Assembly: GCF_018336975.1 (NCBI RefSeq)
Contig: NZ_CP025572.1
Span: forward strand, 2,368,155 to 2,397,061
Origin: Marinomonas sp. CT5
GTDB lineage: Bacteria > Pseudomonadota > Gammaproteobacteria > Pseudomonadales > Marinomonadaceae
Direction: 5' to 3'
DNA: 28,907 bases
Shown one piece after another: positions 7,011-15,188 of this stretch. Each line of letters starts with the position of its first letter. The first letter of the stretch is position 1. The notes below the pieces were generated by a model. That model saw only the letters and a program-made list of their open reading frames with translations, was not told where the DNA came from and did no database searches. Made by a program: the position numbers and the translations under genes.

Positions 7011-8585
7011 TTATTTATCTTCTGAAATGATGCAACGATTACGTCCTTGCCCTTTTGCTTCATACAAAGCCTGATCTGCAAGGGATAAAATTTTATCGAC
7101 GCTGATACCTTTGTCTGACGACCAGAAAGCAAGCCCCATTGAGACAGTGATGTTACCAACGACATCAAATGTTTCTTCTGATATTGCGATTCGTAATTTC
7201 TCTGCCAATATAAAAGCGTCATCCAAAGATGTTTCTTTTAATAGCAACACAAATTCTTCGCCGCCAGTTCGGAAAACCATGTCGCCGTCATTAGAAAACG
7301 TTTTCAATATTTGAGTTTGTCTCTGAAGCACTTTATCGCCAACATCGTGGCCAAAGTTATCATTAATACGTTTAAAGTAATCAATATCCAGTGCTAATAC
7401 TGAAAACGGTATTTCAAGTAATGACATCTGTTGGAGCTTTATCTGAAAGGCTCTTCGATTATTCGCACCGGTTAAAGGATCTGTCTCAGCGTCTCGCTTA
7501 AGATCACCAATTTGGTTTTGGACTAATTTGACCCCTGTTAACATGGCACGCTTTAAGCCCAAACTTTCTACATACCAAGATCGGATACTTTCAATCTCTT
7601 GATCAACATTTGGATTATCGAGTGAACTCGCTTTTTCGGCTAATTGTTGTAGAGGTCTTGAAATGGCTCTAGCAAATAACCAAATGAATAAAAATACGGC
7701 TAGGGCTATTGGTAATGTCCCCAAAATGACTCTTTCTATGATACCAACTAAAGGCACCAAGGTTTTTTCCATAGGGCTTTGGGTAATGATTACCCAGCCA
7801 GTACTTGGGATGGTTGAGTATCCCGCCAGCATGTTAATCCCTTTACTATTGTTTAGTAACATCCCTCCTTCTTTGGTGGATAAGATGTGCTCTAAGCCAT
7901 TATTATTAGAAATAAATGTACCAATGCGTTTCTTCTCGGGGTGATATAAAATTTGTTTGTTTTGATCTATGACGTAAATATACGATCCGTTGTTGTAGTA
8001 GTGCTCACCAAGTATGTCACTTAATATATTGGTTTTTTTAAGGTAAATCGAACCACCGAGAAAACCTAAGTAATCGCCATTGAAATCAAAAATGGGCGTA
8101 GAGATAAAAATAATTAGATTGCCAAGAGTTGAAAGGTATGGGGCACTAATAAGCGCCCTTTTCTTGTCTAATGCTTCCACACTGCCTTCAGATGAAAGTT
8201 GTGTCCCAATAAGGTTGAGTGTTTCTGGTGAGGCCGCTTGCGTTAAACCATTTGAATTACTGATAACAACGGAATTAAAACTATCTGTTTGATACTTAAG
8301 ACGATTGGCTTCATCAATCAAATAAGAGCCATTATTCATTTGGTTAAATATTGAATTCGCTGTGTAGGCTAGCTGCTGCTGCGAAGAGGTTAAAAATACC
8401 TCTGTGGTATCAGAAAGTTTATCTGCATAAGCCCTATTTACTTCGATGGTTTGTTGTATCAACTGCTCTCTTTGAACTTTATAGTTCGAGAAAACCCCAT
8501 TAATGAAAGTTAAGGCGGTTGCAGTCAGTGCGACAAATAGAATAAGGCGGTTAAGTTTCAAGAATTTACTTTTTAATGCAGTCAA
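7011..8585 (-). CDS. Membrane-bound diguanylate cyclase with periplasmic Cache-like sensor
   Basis: A 524-residue c-di-GMP synthase. A membrane helix at about 14-32, a dCache-like extracytoplasmic domain (about 40-280), a second helix at about 287-306, a short linker and a C-terminal GGDEF domain (about 365-520). DPLTGANNRRAF opens the domain, FKRINDNFGHDVGD supplies metal and GTP ligands, and the active-site loop is GGEEF (441-445). The RxxD inhibitory site is degenerate: the position of its Arg holds Asn432 (NDGD), so product feedback inhibition is probably weak or absent. The start is TTG at 8585 with GGA about nine bases upstream; no in-frame ATG occurs before residue 83. Ligand unknown; Cache domains usually bind amino acids, organic acids or polyamines. 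Confidence 0.92.
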   Translation of the reverse strand: MTALKSKFLKLNRLILFVALTATALTFINGVFSNYKVQREQLIQQTIEVNRAYADKLSDTTEVFLTSSQQQLAYTANSIFNQMNNGSYLIDEANRLKYQTDSFNSVVISNSNGLTQAASPETLNLIGTQLSSEGSVEALDKKRALISAPYLSTLGNLIIFISTPIFDFNGDYLGFLGGSIYLKKTNILSDILGEHYYNNGSYIYVIDQNKQILYHPEKKRIGTFISNNNGLEHILSTKEGGMLLNNSKGINMLAGYSTIPSTGWVIITQSPMEKTLVPLVGIIERVILGTLPIALAVFLFIWLFARAISRPLQQLAEKASSLDNPNVDQEIESIRSWYVESLGLKRAMLTGVKLVQNQIGDLKRDAETDPLTGANNRRAFQIKLQQMSLLEIPFSVLALDIDYFKRINDNFGHDVGDKVLQRQTQILKTFSNDGDMVFRTGGEEFVLLLKETSLDDAFILAEKLRIAISEETFDVVGNITVSMGLAFWSSDKGISVDKILSLADQALYEAKGQGRNRCIISEDK

Positions 8586-8644
8586 AACAGTACATCCATT
8601 ACATCGACTAAAGCTCGTGGTTCTATTACCACGTTGCGCATAAA

Positions 8645-8673
8645 GTACAGGGAGAAACGCTATCCCCCTGTAC
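8645..8673 (-). terminator. Possible weak terminator downstream of the MFS gene
   Basis: GTACAGGG and CCCTGTAC form an 8-bp stem with a 13-base loop. Read on the minus strand it is followed only by TTTA, so termination would be weak. It lies between the MFS stop codon (8720) and the start of the GGDEF gene (8585). Confidence 0.35.
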
Positions 8674-8719
8674 CAAGTTTCTTTAGCTTATCAGAGACTG
8701 TTATATCGATAAACCACTG

Positions 8720-9883
8720 TTAATTTATTTTGAATTTGTTTGCGTGTATGCGGTTAATCATAACCATGATGAGCGCCATAAAGGACAAAGTGGCAGCGGC
8801 TGTAGGAATCCAGTCAAAGCTAAAGCCGATACTAATCACCAACCCACCTAGTGCGGCCCCTAATGCATTACCTAAGTTAAAAGCACCAATGTTAATAGAA
8901 GAAGCAAGGCCTGGAGCTTGATCCGCTATTTTCATAACTTGCATTTGCAATGGTGGACCACTACCAAAGATAACCACCCCCCATAACAATGTCGTTAAAC
9001 TGGCTCCTATGAGTGTTGTTGAGGTAAAACGAAATAGTAGTAATACCAATACCTGAGAACCTAAGAAAATGAATAACGCTAAATCTGGCGATTTATCGGT
9101 GATTTTTCCGCTAATGTAGTTGCCTAATGTAAACCCGATTCCGACAAGCATTAACATTGTGGCAATGGCGTTATCTGAAGCATCAGCAAGCGTTTTCATG
9201 ATGGGGGTTATGTAAGTGTAAAGCGTAAACATTGACCCGGCACACATTACCGTAGTGGCAAATGCCCTTAGGGCTGCAGGTTGCATGATGGCTTTAAGCT
9301 CAGTTTTAACATCCGGTTTAATCGGTTTTTCCATGCTAGGTAAACTGCGTCCAATACCGATTACCGCAACGATGCCGAGTAATGCTGTCACGGCGAAAGA
9401 AACTCGCCAATCAAAGGTTTGTCCCAGCCAAGTGGTAATTGGCACTCCAACAATGTTGGCGATCGTTAAACCTAAAAAAATAGACGCAACCGCTGAGCCT
9501 TTTTTATGAATCGGAGCGAGGTTCATCGCAACAACGGCGCCAATACCAAAAAAAGCACCATGGGAAAAGCTGGTAATCACTCTGGATATTAAAAAGGTTT
9601 CATAATTAACGGATACTGCTGACAGGATATTGCCGATCACAAAAACCACCATTAAAGCCAACAGTGATGTCTTGTGGCTATAACGAGTTAAATATAAAGT
9701 GATAAGTGGTGCACCAATCATTACTCCAACAGCATAGGCGCTAATCAACAAACCGGCGGCAGGTATCGATGCATTTACTCCGTCTGCAATGACAGGTAAT
9801 AAGCCCATAGGCATAAATTCTGTTGTGCCAATACCGAATGTCCCTAAGGCAATAGCAAATATGCCCCATTGGTAAGTCTGCAT
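8720..9883 (-). CDS. MFS transporter, AraJ-like DHA1 family efflux pump
   Basis: A 387-residue inner-membrane protein with the roughly 12 hydrophobic segments of a drug:H+ antiporter-1 family MFS carrier. The start resembles E. coli AraJ and related sugar or drug exporters: LGTFGIGTTEFMPMGLLP in the first helix, SIPAAGLLISAYAVGVMIGAP, then the cytoplasmic loop with RYSHKTSLL, and SFSHGAFFGIGAVVA. Substrate unknown; such proteins export sugars, arabinose analogues or drugs. GGAG lies seven bases before the ATG. The copper operon upstream on the same strand ends at a strong terminator (9930-9969), so this gene should have its own promoter in the 50 bases before it. Confidence 0.85.
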   Translation of the reverse strand: MQTYQWGIFAIALGTFGIGTTEFMPMGLLPVIADGVNASIPAAGLLISAYAVGVMIGAPLITLYLTRYSHKTSLLALMVVFVIGNILSAVSVNYETFLISRVITSFSHGAFFGIGAVVAMNLAPIHKKGSAVASIFLGLTIANIVGVPITTWLGQTFDWRVSFAVTALLGIVAVIGIGRSLPSMEKPIKPDVKTELKAIMQPAALRAFATTVMCAGSMFTLYTYITPIMKTLADASDNAIATMLMLVGIGFTLGNYISGKITDKSPDLALFIFLGSQVLVLLLFRFTSTTLIGASLTTLLWGVVIFGSGPPLQMQVMKIADQAPGLASSINIGAFNLGNALGAALGGLVISIGFSFDWIPTAAATLSFMALIMVMINRIHANKFKIN

Positions 9884-9929
9884 ATAAACTCCATTATTTG
9901 TTTAAAAGATTACAAAAATCCGAGGGTAT

Positions 9930-9969
9930 AAAAATAAAATAAGCCAAGAGCTGAGACCCTTGGCTTATT
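9930..9969 (-). terminator. Rho-independent terminator of the copper-efflux operon
   Basis: Read on the minus strand, AATAAGCCAAG and CTTGGCTTATT form a perfect 11-bp stem with a 10-base loop (9938-9969), followed by the T-rich TTTATTTTTAT. It lies about 70 bases after the last small gene of the operon and isolates the operon from the MFS gene downstream. Confidence 0.9.
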
Positions 9970-10040
9970 GATTGTCATGCGAGATTTTACAACACTTGTT
10001 GAGCGATTGCTTGGTCAAAGAGCAGATAGTCTATATCCGC

Positions 10041-10136
10041 TTACTTTTTGAATCTTTCTTTTAAATCTGGCCACCAAAACCAATACACAATAAACACAAT
10101 TAAACAGAAACCAAATACATTAATGAGCACACTCAT
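10041..10136 (-). CDS. 31-residue single-span membrane protein coupled to CopA
   Basis: A tiny ORF. It encodes MSVLINVFGF, then CLIVFIVYWFWW, then a charged PDLKERFKK tail: one hydrophobic helix of about 20 residues with a Trp-rich boundary and a positively charged, probably cytoplasmic, C-terminus. Three features argue that it is real: a consensus AAGGAG five bases before the ATG, an ATGA overlap with the copA stop codon (10133-10136), and a good terminator 70 bases later. It is not the cytochrome oxidase factor CcoS/FixS, whose residues and acidic tail differ. By analogy with KdpF and MgtR, small helices attached to P-type ATPases, it may stabilise or tune CopA. That function is inference; the family is not recognised. 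Confidence 0.8.
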   Translation of the reverse strand: MSVLINVFGFCLIVFIVYWFWWPDLKERFKK

Positions 10137-12715
10137 TTCGACTCCTTGATACGTTGCTGGGAATTCTCCCTATTGGCAATATGAAATAACCTAAGGCGAT
10201 TAGCATTGATCACGACGGTAACGGATGATAAAGACATAGCGGCACCTGCAATGATCGGACTTAGTAACCAGCCAGTAAGTGGAAATAAAACGCCCGCTGC
10301 AATGGGGATTCCTAAGCTGTTATAGGCAAATGCCCCCCATAAATTCTGTTTAATATTTCGTAAGGTAGCCGAACTTATTTTTATCACGTCCACAGCGCTT
10401 TGAAGGTCATTGTGTATTAAGGTGATATCCGCTGTTTCCATGGCCACATCGGTTCCAGCGCCCATTGCAAACCCGACATCCGCTTGTGCCAAAGCAGGAG
10501 CATCATTAATTCCGTCACCAATCATTCCAACTACCTTCCCTTCAGCCTGAAGTTTTTTAACCCAGTCCAATTTGTCATTCGGCATTAGCTGGGCATGATA
10601 ATCATCAATACCTACCTGCTTAGCGACAGAGGCTGCGGCGTCTGAATTGTCCCCAGTTAACATAACAACCTTTAAGCCTAGGTTTTTAAAGTTTGTGATA
10701 GCGGCTTTCATTCCGGCTTTTACTGGGTCCTCTATATAGAAGATAGCCAGTAATTGACTTTGATCAGACAGAAATACTCGGCTCGCTGCTTTTTGGAGAT
10801 TAGAGTCCTCTGTTAAGTCGATAGAGACACCCTTTTCTTTCATCAATCGCTCATTACCTAAGAAGTACGCCTTCCCATTAATATGCGCGCTGACACCTTG
10901 ACCGGCCAAAGATGTAAAGCCCTCTACTAACACATCCCGTTTTTGACTCGAAAGCTTTTCGCAATAGTCTAGCAAAGCAGCAGCAAGTGGATGATTTGCT
11001 CGTTTTTCCAAGGCAATAACGAGATCTGCAATTTCATCAATTTGAGCATGCTCATTATTAATTTGATGAACTACTTTCGGTCTGCCTTCGGTAATAGTAC
11101 CTGTCTTATCTAGAACAATAACGTTTAACTCACTGGCACGCTGTAAGGCTTCACCATTACGAATTAAGCCACCGTATTCAGCTGCTTTACCAATGCCGAT
11201 CATAGTCGAGATGGGAGTAGCCAACCCTAAAGCACAAGGGCACGCAATGATTAACACCGAAATAGTCGTTACTAGGATGTAGGAAGGCATAACATCGGGA
11301 GCAAAGTTAAACCAGGCAAGAGCAGTCAAAATTGCCATTATGATTACACTGGGGACAAAAATAGAAGACACTTTATCTGCTAATACACTAATAGGGGGTT
11401 TTGAGTTTTGCGCTTTCCCTACTAGAGTGATGATTTGCGCCAACAAAGTGTCAGAACCTACACGAGTGGCTGTAAACAGTAAACTGCCATGACCGTTTAC
11501 GGTGCCTGCCGAAACCGAGCTACCTGCCCCTTTTTTAATTGGTTCGGCTTCTCCGGTTAACATAGATTCATTAACCGTAGACTCTCCCTCTATCACCTTT
11601 CCATCAACAGGGATCTTGTCACCTGTTCGCACTCGTAGAATATCATTTACATGAATATCTGTGACGCTCACGCGAACCTCTTTCCCTTGTTCGACGCGAG
11701 TTGCCATTTTCGGTCGTAGATCTAAGAGTTTATGCAGTGCTTGGCTTGTTTTTCGCCGAGCTTTAAGTTCTAACGCTTGACCAAGGTTAATAAGGCCAAT
11801 AATCATAACGCTTGCTTCAAAATACAAATGCTGAGTATTTTCAGGTAACCAGTTAGCAGGAACCACTATAACCAACATTGAATATAACCAAGCGCTGCCA
11901 GTCCCTAATGCAATCAATAAATCCATATTCGCCTGATGATTGCTAAATGCTTTCCAAGCACCGCGAAAATAATGCTTACCAGCAAAGATCATTATTAAGA
12001 GCGTGGCAATGCCAACAGCCGACCACAAGAGTCTTTCGTTGAGCGTAGTCACCGCCATACTTCCACCTAGCAGGCCATATAACATCAAAGGAATGCCGGC
12101 ACCTAGACCTAAAGCTGACGATCGACATTTGTGATGGTATTCCGCTAACTCTCGTTTGGCACGCTCGTCCTCATTTTGCGCTTCATCAAGAATAATACTC
12201 GCTTGGTAACCAGAGTCTTCTATAGCTCTAATTAATGGATCAGCAGCGCCTTTTGTTACGACTTGTGCAGTATGGTTTGCAAAGTTAACGTCTGCTGAAA
12301 GAACGTTAGTTGTGCTTAATAGCGCTTTTTTCACTGTATTAACGCAACCAGCACAGGTCATTCCACTAATAGCCAGTTGATAATTTGAAACACCTTCTTC
12401 AGTTTTCGAGCCGGTCTGTACTGGTTGATCCGTCTTTTGAGTATTGGCCACATCTGATGAATGAGCACGCTCATCATAATTTTCCAAGCCAGATGATTGA
12501 AATCCAGCATCGCTTACAACCGCTTCTATTGCTTCCAAATTCAATGAGGATGTCACTGTAAGGGTGTTCTCTTTGGGGTTGCCTTCAATAATAGCTTTTG
12601 GGTGTATTGCTTGAATGGCATTTCGCACTTTTGAAACACACCCTTGGCACGACATACCAGTAACACTAAGGGTTAATGTTGTATTATCTTCTTGATTCAA
12701 CTTTGGCGATGTCAT
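10133..12715 (-). CDS. copA: Cu(I)-exporting P1B-type ATPase CopA
   Basis: An 860-residue copper pump. Two N-terminal HMA domains carry CxxC metal sites at 23-26 (GMSCQGC) and 121-124 (GMTCAGC). The transport CPC motif is at 492-494, the phosphorylation site DKTGT at 536-540, the HP nucleotide motif at 575-576 and GDGIND at 733-738. YN (798-799) and MSLSS (827-831) in the last two helices complete the P1B-1 signature, so Cu(I) (or Ag(I)) export to the periplasm is predicted with good confidence. The ATG follows AGGAGGG. The gene lies 32 bases after a MerR regulator with no promoter between them and overlaps a 31-aa membrane protein gene, so all three form one operon under the MerR-type promoter at 13192-13223. 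Confidence 0.96.
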   Translation of the reverse strand: MTSPKLNQEDNTTLTLSVTGMSCQGCVSKVRNAIQAIHPKAIIEGNPKENTLTVTSSLNLEAIEAVVSDAGFQSSGLENYDERAHSSDVANTQKTDQPVQTGSKTEEGVSNYQLAISGMTCAGCVNTVKKALLSTTNVLSADVNFANHTAQVVTKGAADPLIRAIEDSGYQASIILDEAQNEDERAKRELAEYHHKCRSSALGLGAGIPLMLYGLLGGSMAVTTLNERLLWSAVGIATLLIMIFAGKHYFRGAWKAFSNHQANMDLLIALGTGSAWLYSMLVIVVPANWLPENTQHLYFEASVMIIGLINLGQALELKARRKTSQALHKLLDLRPKMATRVEQGKEVRVSVTDIHVNDILRVRTGDKIPVDGKVIEGESTVNESMLTGEAEPIKKGAGSSVSAGTVNGHGSLLFTATRVGSDTLLAQIITLVGKAQNSKPPISVLADKVSSIFVPSVIIMAILTALAWFNFAPDVMPSYILVTTISVLIIACPCALGLATPISTMIGIGKAAEYGGLIRNGEALQRASELNVIVLDKTGTITEGRPKVVHQINNEHAQIDEIADLVIALEKRANHPLAAALLDYCEKLSSQKRDVLVEGFTSLAGQGVSAHINGKAYFLGNERLMKEKGVSIDLTEDSNLQKAASRVFLSDQSQLLAIFYIEDPVKAGMKAAITNFKNLGLKVVMLTGDNSDAAASVAKQVGIDDYHAQLMPNDKLDWVKKLQAEGKVVGMIGDGINDAPALAQADVGFAMGAGTDVAMETADITLIHNDLQSAVDVIKISSATLRNIKQNLWGAFAYNSLGIPIAAGVLFPLTGWLLSPIIAGAAMSLSSVTVVINANRLRLFHIANRENSQQRIKESK

Positions 12716-12747
12716 TTTTACCCTCCTGTCCGCGCTTATATAGTGCT

Positions 12748-13158
12748 TTATTTGTTATCTTCCCAGTCTTCAATCAAACAACAGATTGAGTGTCCATCAG
12801 GTGTACCATTTGGCATCTTTTCCCATGCTGCTAAAGCGTCTTCCATTTTGGCCAAATGAGCTTGCAGTTGAGCAATCTTTAATTTGGTTTCTGGGACTTT
12901 TTTCTCTAACAGGTCACGAACAAGTGGGCATGGAGAATCACCTTTATCTGATTGATAAAAAATGCCCTCTATTTGCTTAAGGCTGAAACCCAGATCACTG
13001 GCTTGCCGAATAAAATTAAGCCTTTGTAGAGCGACATTATCGTAAATCTGATAACCATTACTTGGATCTCTCTGCGCCTGTATTAAACCAAGCCTAGTGT
13101 AATGCCGAACGGTGTCAGCAGTTACCTTCCCCTTTTTGGCTAATTCGCTTACTCGCAT
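12748..13158 (-). CDS. MerR-family metal-responsive regulator of the copA operon
   Basis: A 136-residue MerR protein: winged HTH in residues 1-45 (MRVSELAKKGKVTADTVRHYTRLGLI), MerR core to about 75, a long dimerisation helix and a metal-binding C-terminus. I start at ATG 13158, with AGGAG five bases upstream; a start at 13179 would add seven residues and lacks a comparable site. Aligned without gaps to E. coli CueR, the position of Ser77 is Cys77 (as in divalent-metal sensors such as ZntR), CueR's Cys112 is Trp, and the loop holds His123, Cys126 and Cys127. It probably bends the operator at 13200-13220 to activate its own operon. The inducer may be copper, judging by the pump, but the ligands do not look like CueR. 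Confidence 0.9.
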   Translation of the reverse strand: MRVSELAKKGKVTADTVRHYTRLGLIQAQRDPSNGYQIYDNVALQRLNFIRQASDLGFSLKQIEGIFYQSDKGDSPCPLVRDLLEKKVPETKLKIAQLQAHLAKMEDALAAWEKMPNGTPDGHSICCLIEDWEDNK

Positions 13159-13191
13159 AGGAACTCCTAAACTCATCACATCAATAACTTC

Positions 13192-13223
13192 ATTGTAAAA
13201 CCTATGTGTAGCTCATAGGTCAA
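13192..13223 (-). promoter_or_regulatory. MerR-type promoter/operator of the copper operon
   Basis: On the minus strand a TTGACC -35 (13223-13218) and a TACAAT -10 (13197-13192) are separated by 20 bases, the over-long spacing typical of MerR-family targets. The spacer contains a perfect 7-7-7 dyad, ACCTATG and CATAGGT around seven bases (13200-13220). It lies about 35 bases before the regulator start codon, so regulator, copA and the small membrane protein are expected to be one autoregulated transcript. Confidence 0.9.
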
Positions 13224-13259
13224 GGTAAACACATTTCACTTCGATCGTTATTTTTAAGC

Positions 13260-13287
13260 AAAAAAAACCGAGTACATTCGACTCGGT
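13260..13287 (-). terminator. Rho-independent terminator of ndh
   Basis: On the minus strand ACCGAGT and ACTCGGT pair (7 bp, 7-base loop; 13267-13287) and run into a string of T (13267-13260). It separates ndh from the copper operon promoter downstream. Confidence 0.92.
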
Positions 13288-13311
13288 CTCTTGGGGTTTA
13301 CTGATAACGAA

Positions 13312-14601
13312 TTAATGCAGTTTTAATTTAGGTTTAACCACTTTACCTATTTTTTGCGCGGCCATAATTACCGTTGCCTTAAACCATCCATGTATTGCGA
13401 TTAAGTGAAGTCTATACAAAGAAACATATACAAAACGAGCAAGGCGACCTTCTATAAACATGGAACCTCCCATCAAATTCCCCATGAGGCTGCCTACGGT
13501 ACTGTATCGACTCAAGTTAACCAAAGAGCCGTAGTCTTTATAGGTGTATTCCTTTAATGGTTCACTCAAAAAAGACGCCTTTATGTTCTCAAATACTAGT
13601 GAGGCCATTTGGTGGGCTGACTGAGCTCGAGGTGGGACAAAAGAACCATCCGCTTGCTTGCAAGCACAGCAATCACCAATCACATAAACATTCTCAAAAT
13701 TTGTTGTCTGAAGCGTTCCTTTAACCAATATTTGATTATTCCGAGTGGTTTCAAAGCCCTCAATATTAGCAACAAAATCGGGCGCTTTAACGCCAGCGGC
13801 CCAAATCATCAAATCTGCCTCTATATTTTTTTCGTCCGCAGTTTGAAAACCACCGTCATAAGCACGAACCACTCGAGTACTTTGACTGACTTTTACTCCC
13901 AAACGAATCAATTCTTTGGTTGCTAAGGAAGCAATTCTATCCGGCAAAGCCGCCAAAATCCTAGGTCCTGCTTCGATCAGTTGAATATTTAATCTCTTAC
14001 CAGACATTTCAGGCATACCATAGGCTTTCAGCATATCGGCAACATGAAATAACTCTGCGGACAATTCAACCCCTGTTGCACCACCACCAACAATCGCCAA
14101 CTTGAGTTTCGAGTCTGTTCCTTCTTGATGAATACGCAAGAACTGATTCAAGAGAGCCTGCTGAAAGCGCTCAGCTTGTTTATGGGAGTCTAAGAAATAA
14201 CAATGCTCTAATACACCAGGAGTACCAAAGTCATTGCAGACACTCCCTACCGCCATGATAAGAATATCGTATGAAATGCTCCTTTCTGGTAAGACGATAT
14301 GTCCCATATCATCTGAAAGAGAATCTAACTTCAGTGTTCTTGCTTCTGGATCGACTCCCATCAGGGTGCCTAATTGAAATTGGTAGTGGTGTTTAGCGGC
14401 ATGGGCTCTATAGTTAATGCCATCATTATTGATATCTAAAGAACCCGTTGCCACTTCATGCAACAAAGGTTTCCAAATATGAGTTTGGCTTCTATCAATA
14501 AGCACAATTTCAGCCTGACGCTTTTTACCAAAGGTATGTCCCAGTTTGGTAACCAATTCCAAACCGCCGGCGCCACCGCCCACTACCACGATTTTTTTCA
14601 T
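13312..14601 (-). CDS. ndh: Type II NADH dehydrogenase (NDH-2)
   Basis: A 429-residue FAD-dependent NADH:quinone oxidoreductase, close to the 434 of E. coli Ndh; non-proton-pumping, bound to the inner face of the membrane. The FAD-binding GGGAGG (8-13) opens the protein, followed by HIWKPLLHEVATGSLD typical of Ndh. A second dinucleotide fold, IVGGGATGVELSAEL, binds NADH, and the C-terminal basic amphipathic region (LHLIAIHGWFKATVIMAAQK) likely attaches to the membrane. I start at ATG 14601 with AGGGG seven bases upstream, not at the longer frame from 14640. It follows yaiI on the same strand and has its own terminator. Confidence 0.94.
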   Translation of the reverse strand: MKKIVVVGGGAGGLELVTKLGHTFGKKRQAEIVLIDRSQTHIWKPLLHEVATGSLDINNDGINYRAHAAKHHYQFQLGTLMGVDPEARTLKLDSLSDDMGHIVLPERSISYDILIMAVGSVCNDFGTPGVLEHCYFLDSHKQAERFQQALLNQFLRIHQEGTDSKLKLAIVGGGATGVELSAELFHVADMLKAYGMPEMSGKRLNIQLIEAGPRILAALPDRIASLATKELIRLGVKVSQSTRVVRAYDGGFQTADEKNIEADLMIWAAGVKAPDFVANIEGFETTRNNQILVKGTLQTTNFENVYVIGDCCACKQADGSFVPPRAQSAHQMASLVFENIKASFLSEPLKEYTYKDYGSLVNLSRYSTVGSLMGNLMGGSMFIEGRLARFVYVSLYRLHLIAIHGWFKATVIMAAQKIGKVVKPKLKLH

Positions 14602-14626
14602 ATAAGATCCCCTATAAACGTTGAAT

Positions 14627-14661
14627 AATCTGGAAAACACTCAAAGAACGCTTTCCAGATT
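14627..14661. repeat. 10-bp inverted repeat between yaiI and ndh
   Basis: AATCTGGAAA and TTTCCAGATT form a perfect 10-bp stem with a 15-base loop, 16 bases after the yaiI stop codon and 25 bases before the ndh start codon. On the minus strand it is followed by ATTCAACG, not by a T-run. It may act as a partial terminator, as a 5' leader structure of ndh mRNA, or as an operator. Confidence 0.55.
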
Positions 14662-14676
14662 CCTCGACCAGATCTT

Positions 14677-15126
14677 CTACCTCGCTCTTTTCGCTAATAA
14701 CTTATCTAACGTATTCGCAAACGCCATTCTGTCTTGTTGACTAAACGTTGCTGGACCTCCCATTTGAACACCAGAAGAACGCATTTGCTCCATAAAATCC
14801 CTCATACCAAGGCGCTGTTTAATGTTTTCCTTAGTATAGAGTTCACCTCTGGGGTTAATGGCTAAAGCGCCTTTTTCTATAACATCGGAGGCTAAAGGAA
14901 TATCTGCAGTGATCACCAAATCTTGAGAGTCAATATTATCAACAATATAGTTATCTGCTACATCAAAGCCGGAGCTCACCACTCGACGCTCAATCCATTT
15001 AGAAGGAGGAATTGATATCGCTTGGTTTGCGACAAGTATACAAGGAATTTCAAGACGTTCAGCAGCACGAAATAGAATGGTTTTAATAACATTTGGACAG
15101 GCGTCGGCATCGACCCATAAGCGCAT
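14677..15126 (-). CDS. yaiI: YaiI/YqxD family protein (UPF0178, DUF188)
   Basis: A 149-residue cytoplasmic protein that matches the YaiI/YqxD family along its length: [15 protein letters not shown] at the start, [27 protein letters not shown], and the C-terminal [14 protein letters not shown]. The fold is predicted to be PIN-like with clustered Asp residues (Asp6, Asp8), so a nuclease role is often proposed, but the family has no established function. AAAGGGG precedes the ATG by six bases. It sits between ETF-QO and ndh, all on one strand, with inverted repeats in both flanking gaps. Confidence 0.92.
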   Translation of the reverse strand: MRLWVDADACPNVIKTILFRAAERLEIPCILVANQAISIPPSKWIERRVVSSGFDVADNYIVDNIDSQDLVITADIPLASDVIEKGALAINPRGELYTKENIKQRLGMRDFMEQMRSSGVQMGGPATFSQQDRMAFANTLDKLLAKRAR

Positions 15127-15188
15127 AGGATTCCCCTTTCTTTAGGCGTTCTATTATTAATCAGCCTAATAGTGAAATCCAGTAATGA

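Noticed and set aside
7111..7314. Plus-strand ORFs inside the GGDEF and MFS genes
   Set aside because: All are opposite well-supported conserved domains and lack ribosome sites or recognisable motifs.
10041..10136. CcoS/FixS cytochrome cbb3 assembly protein after a P-type ATPase
   Set aside because: CcoS has an acidic FDDLE-type tail after its helix; this peptide ends in PDLKERFKK, and the ATPase is a CopA with P1B-1 signature and no cco genes nearby.
12748..13223. Mercury-resistance (mer) locus because of the MerR regulator
   Set aside because: No merT, merP or merA is present, and the neighbouring gene is a complete copper ATPase.
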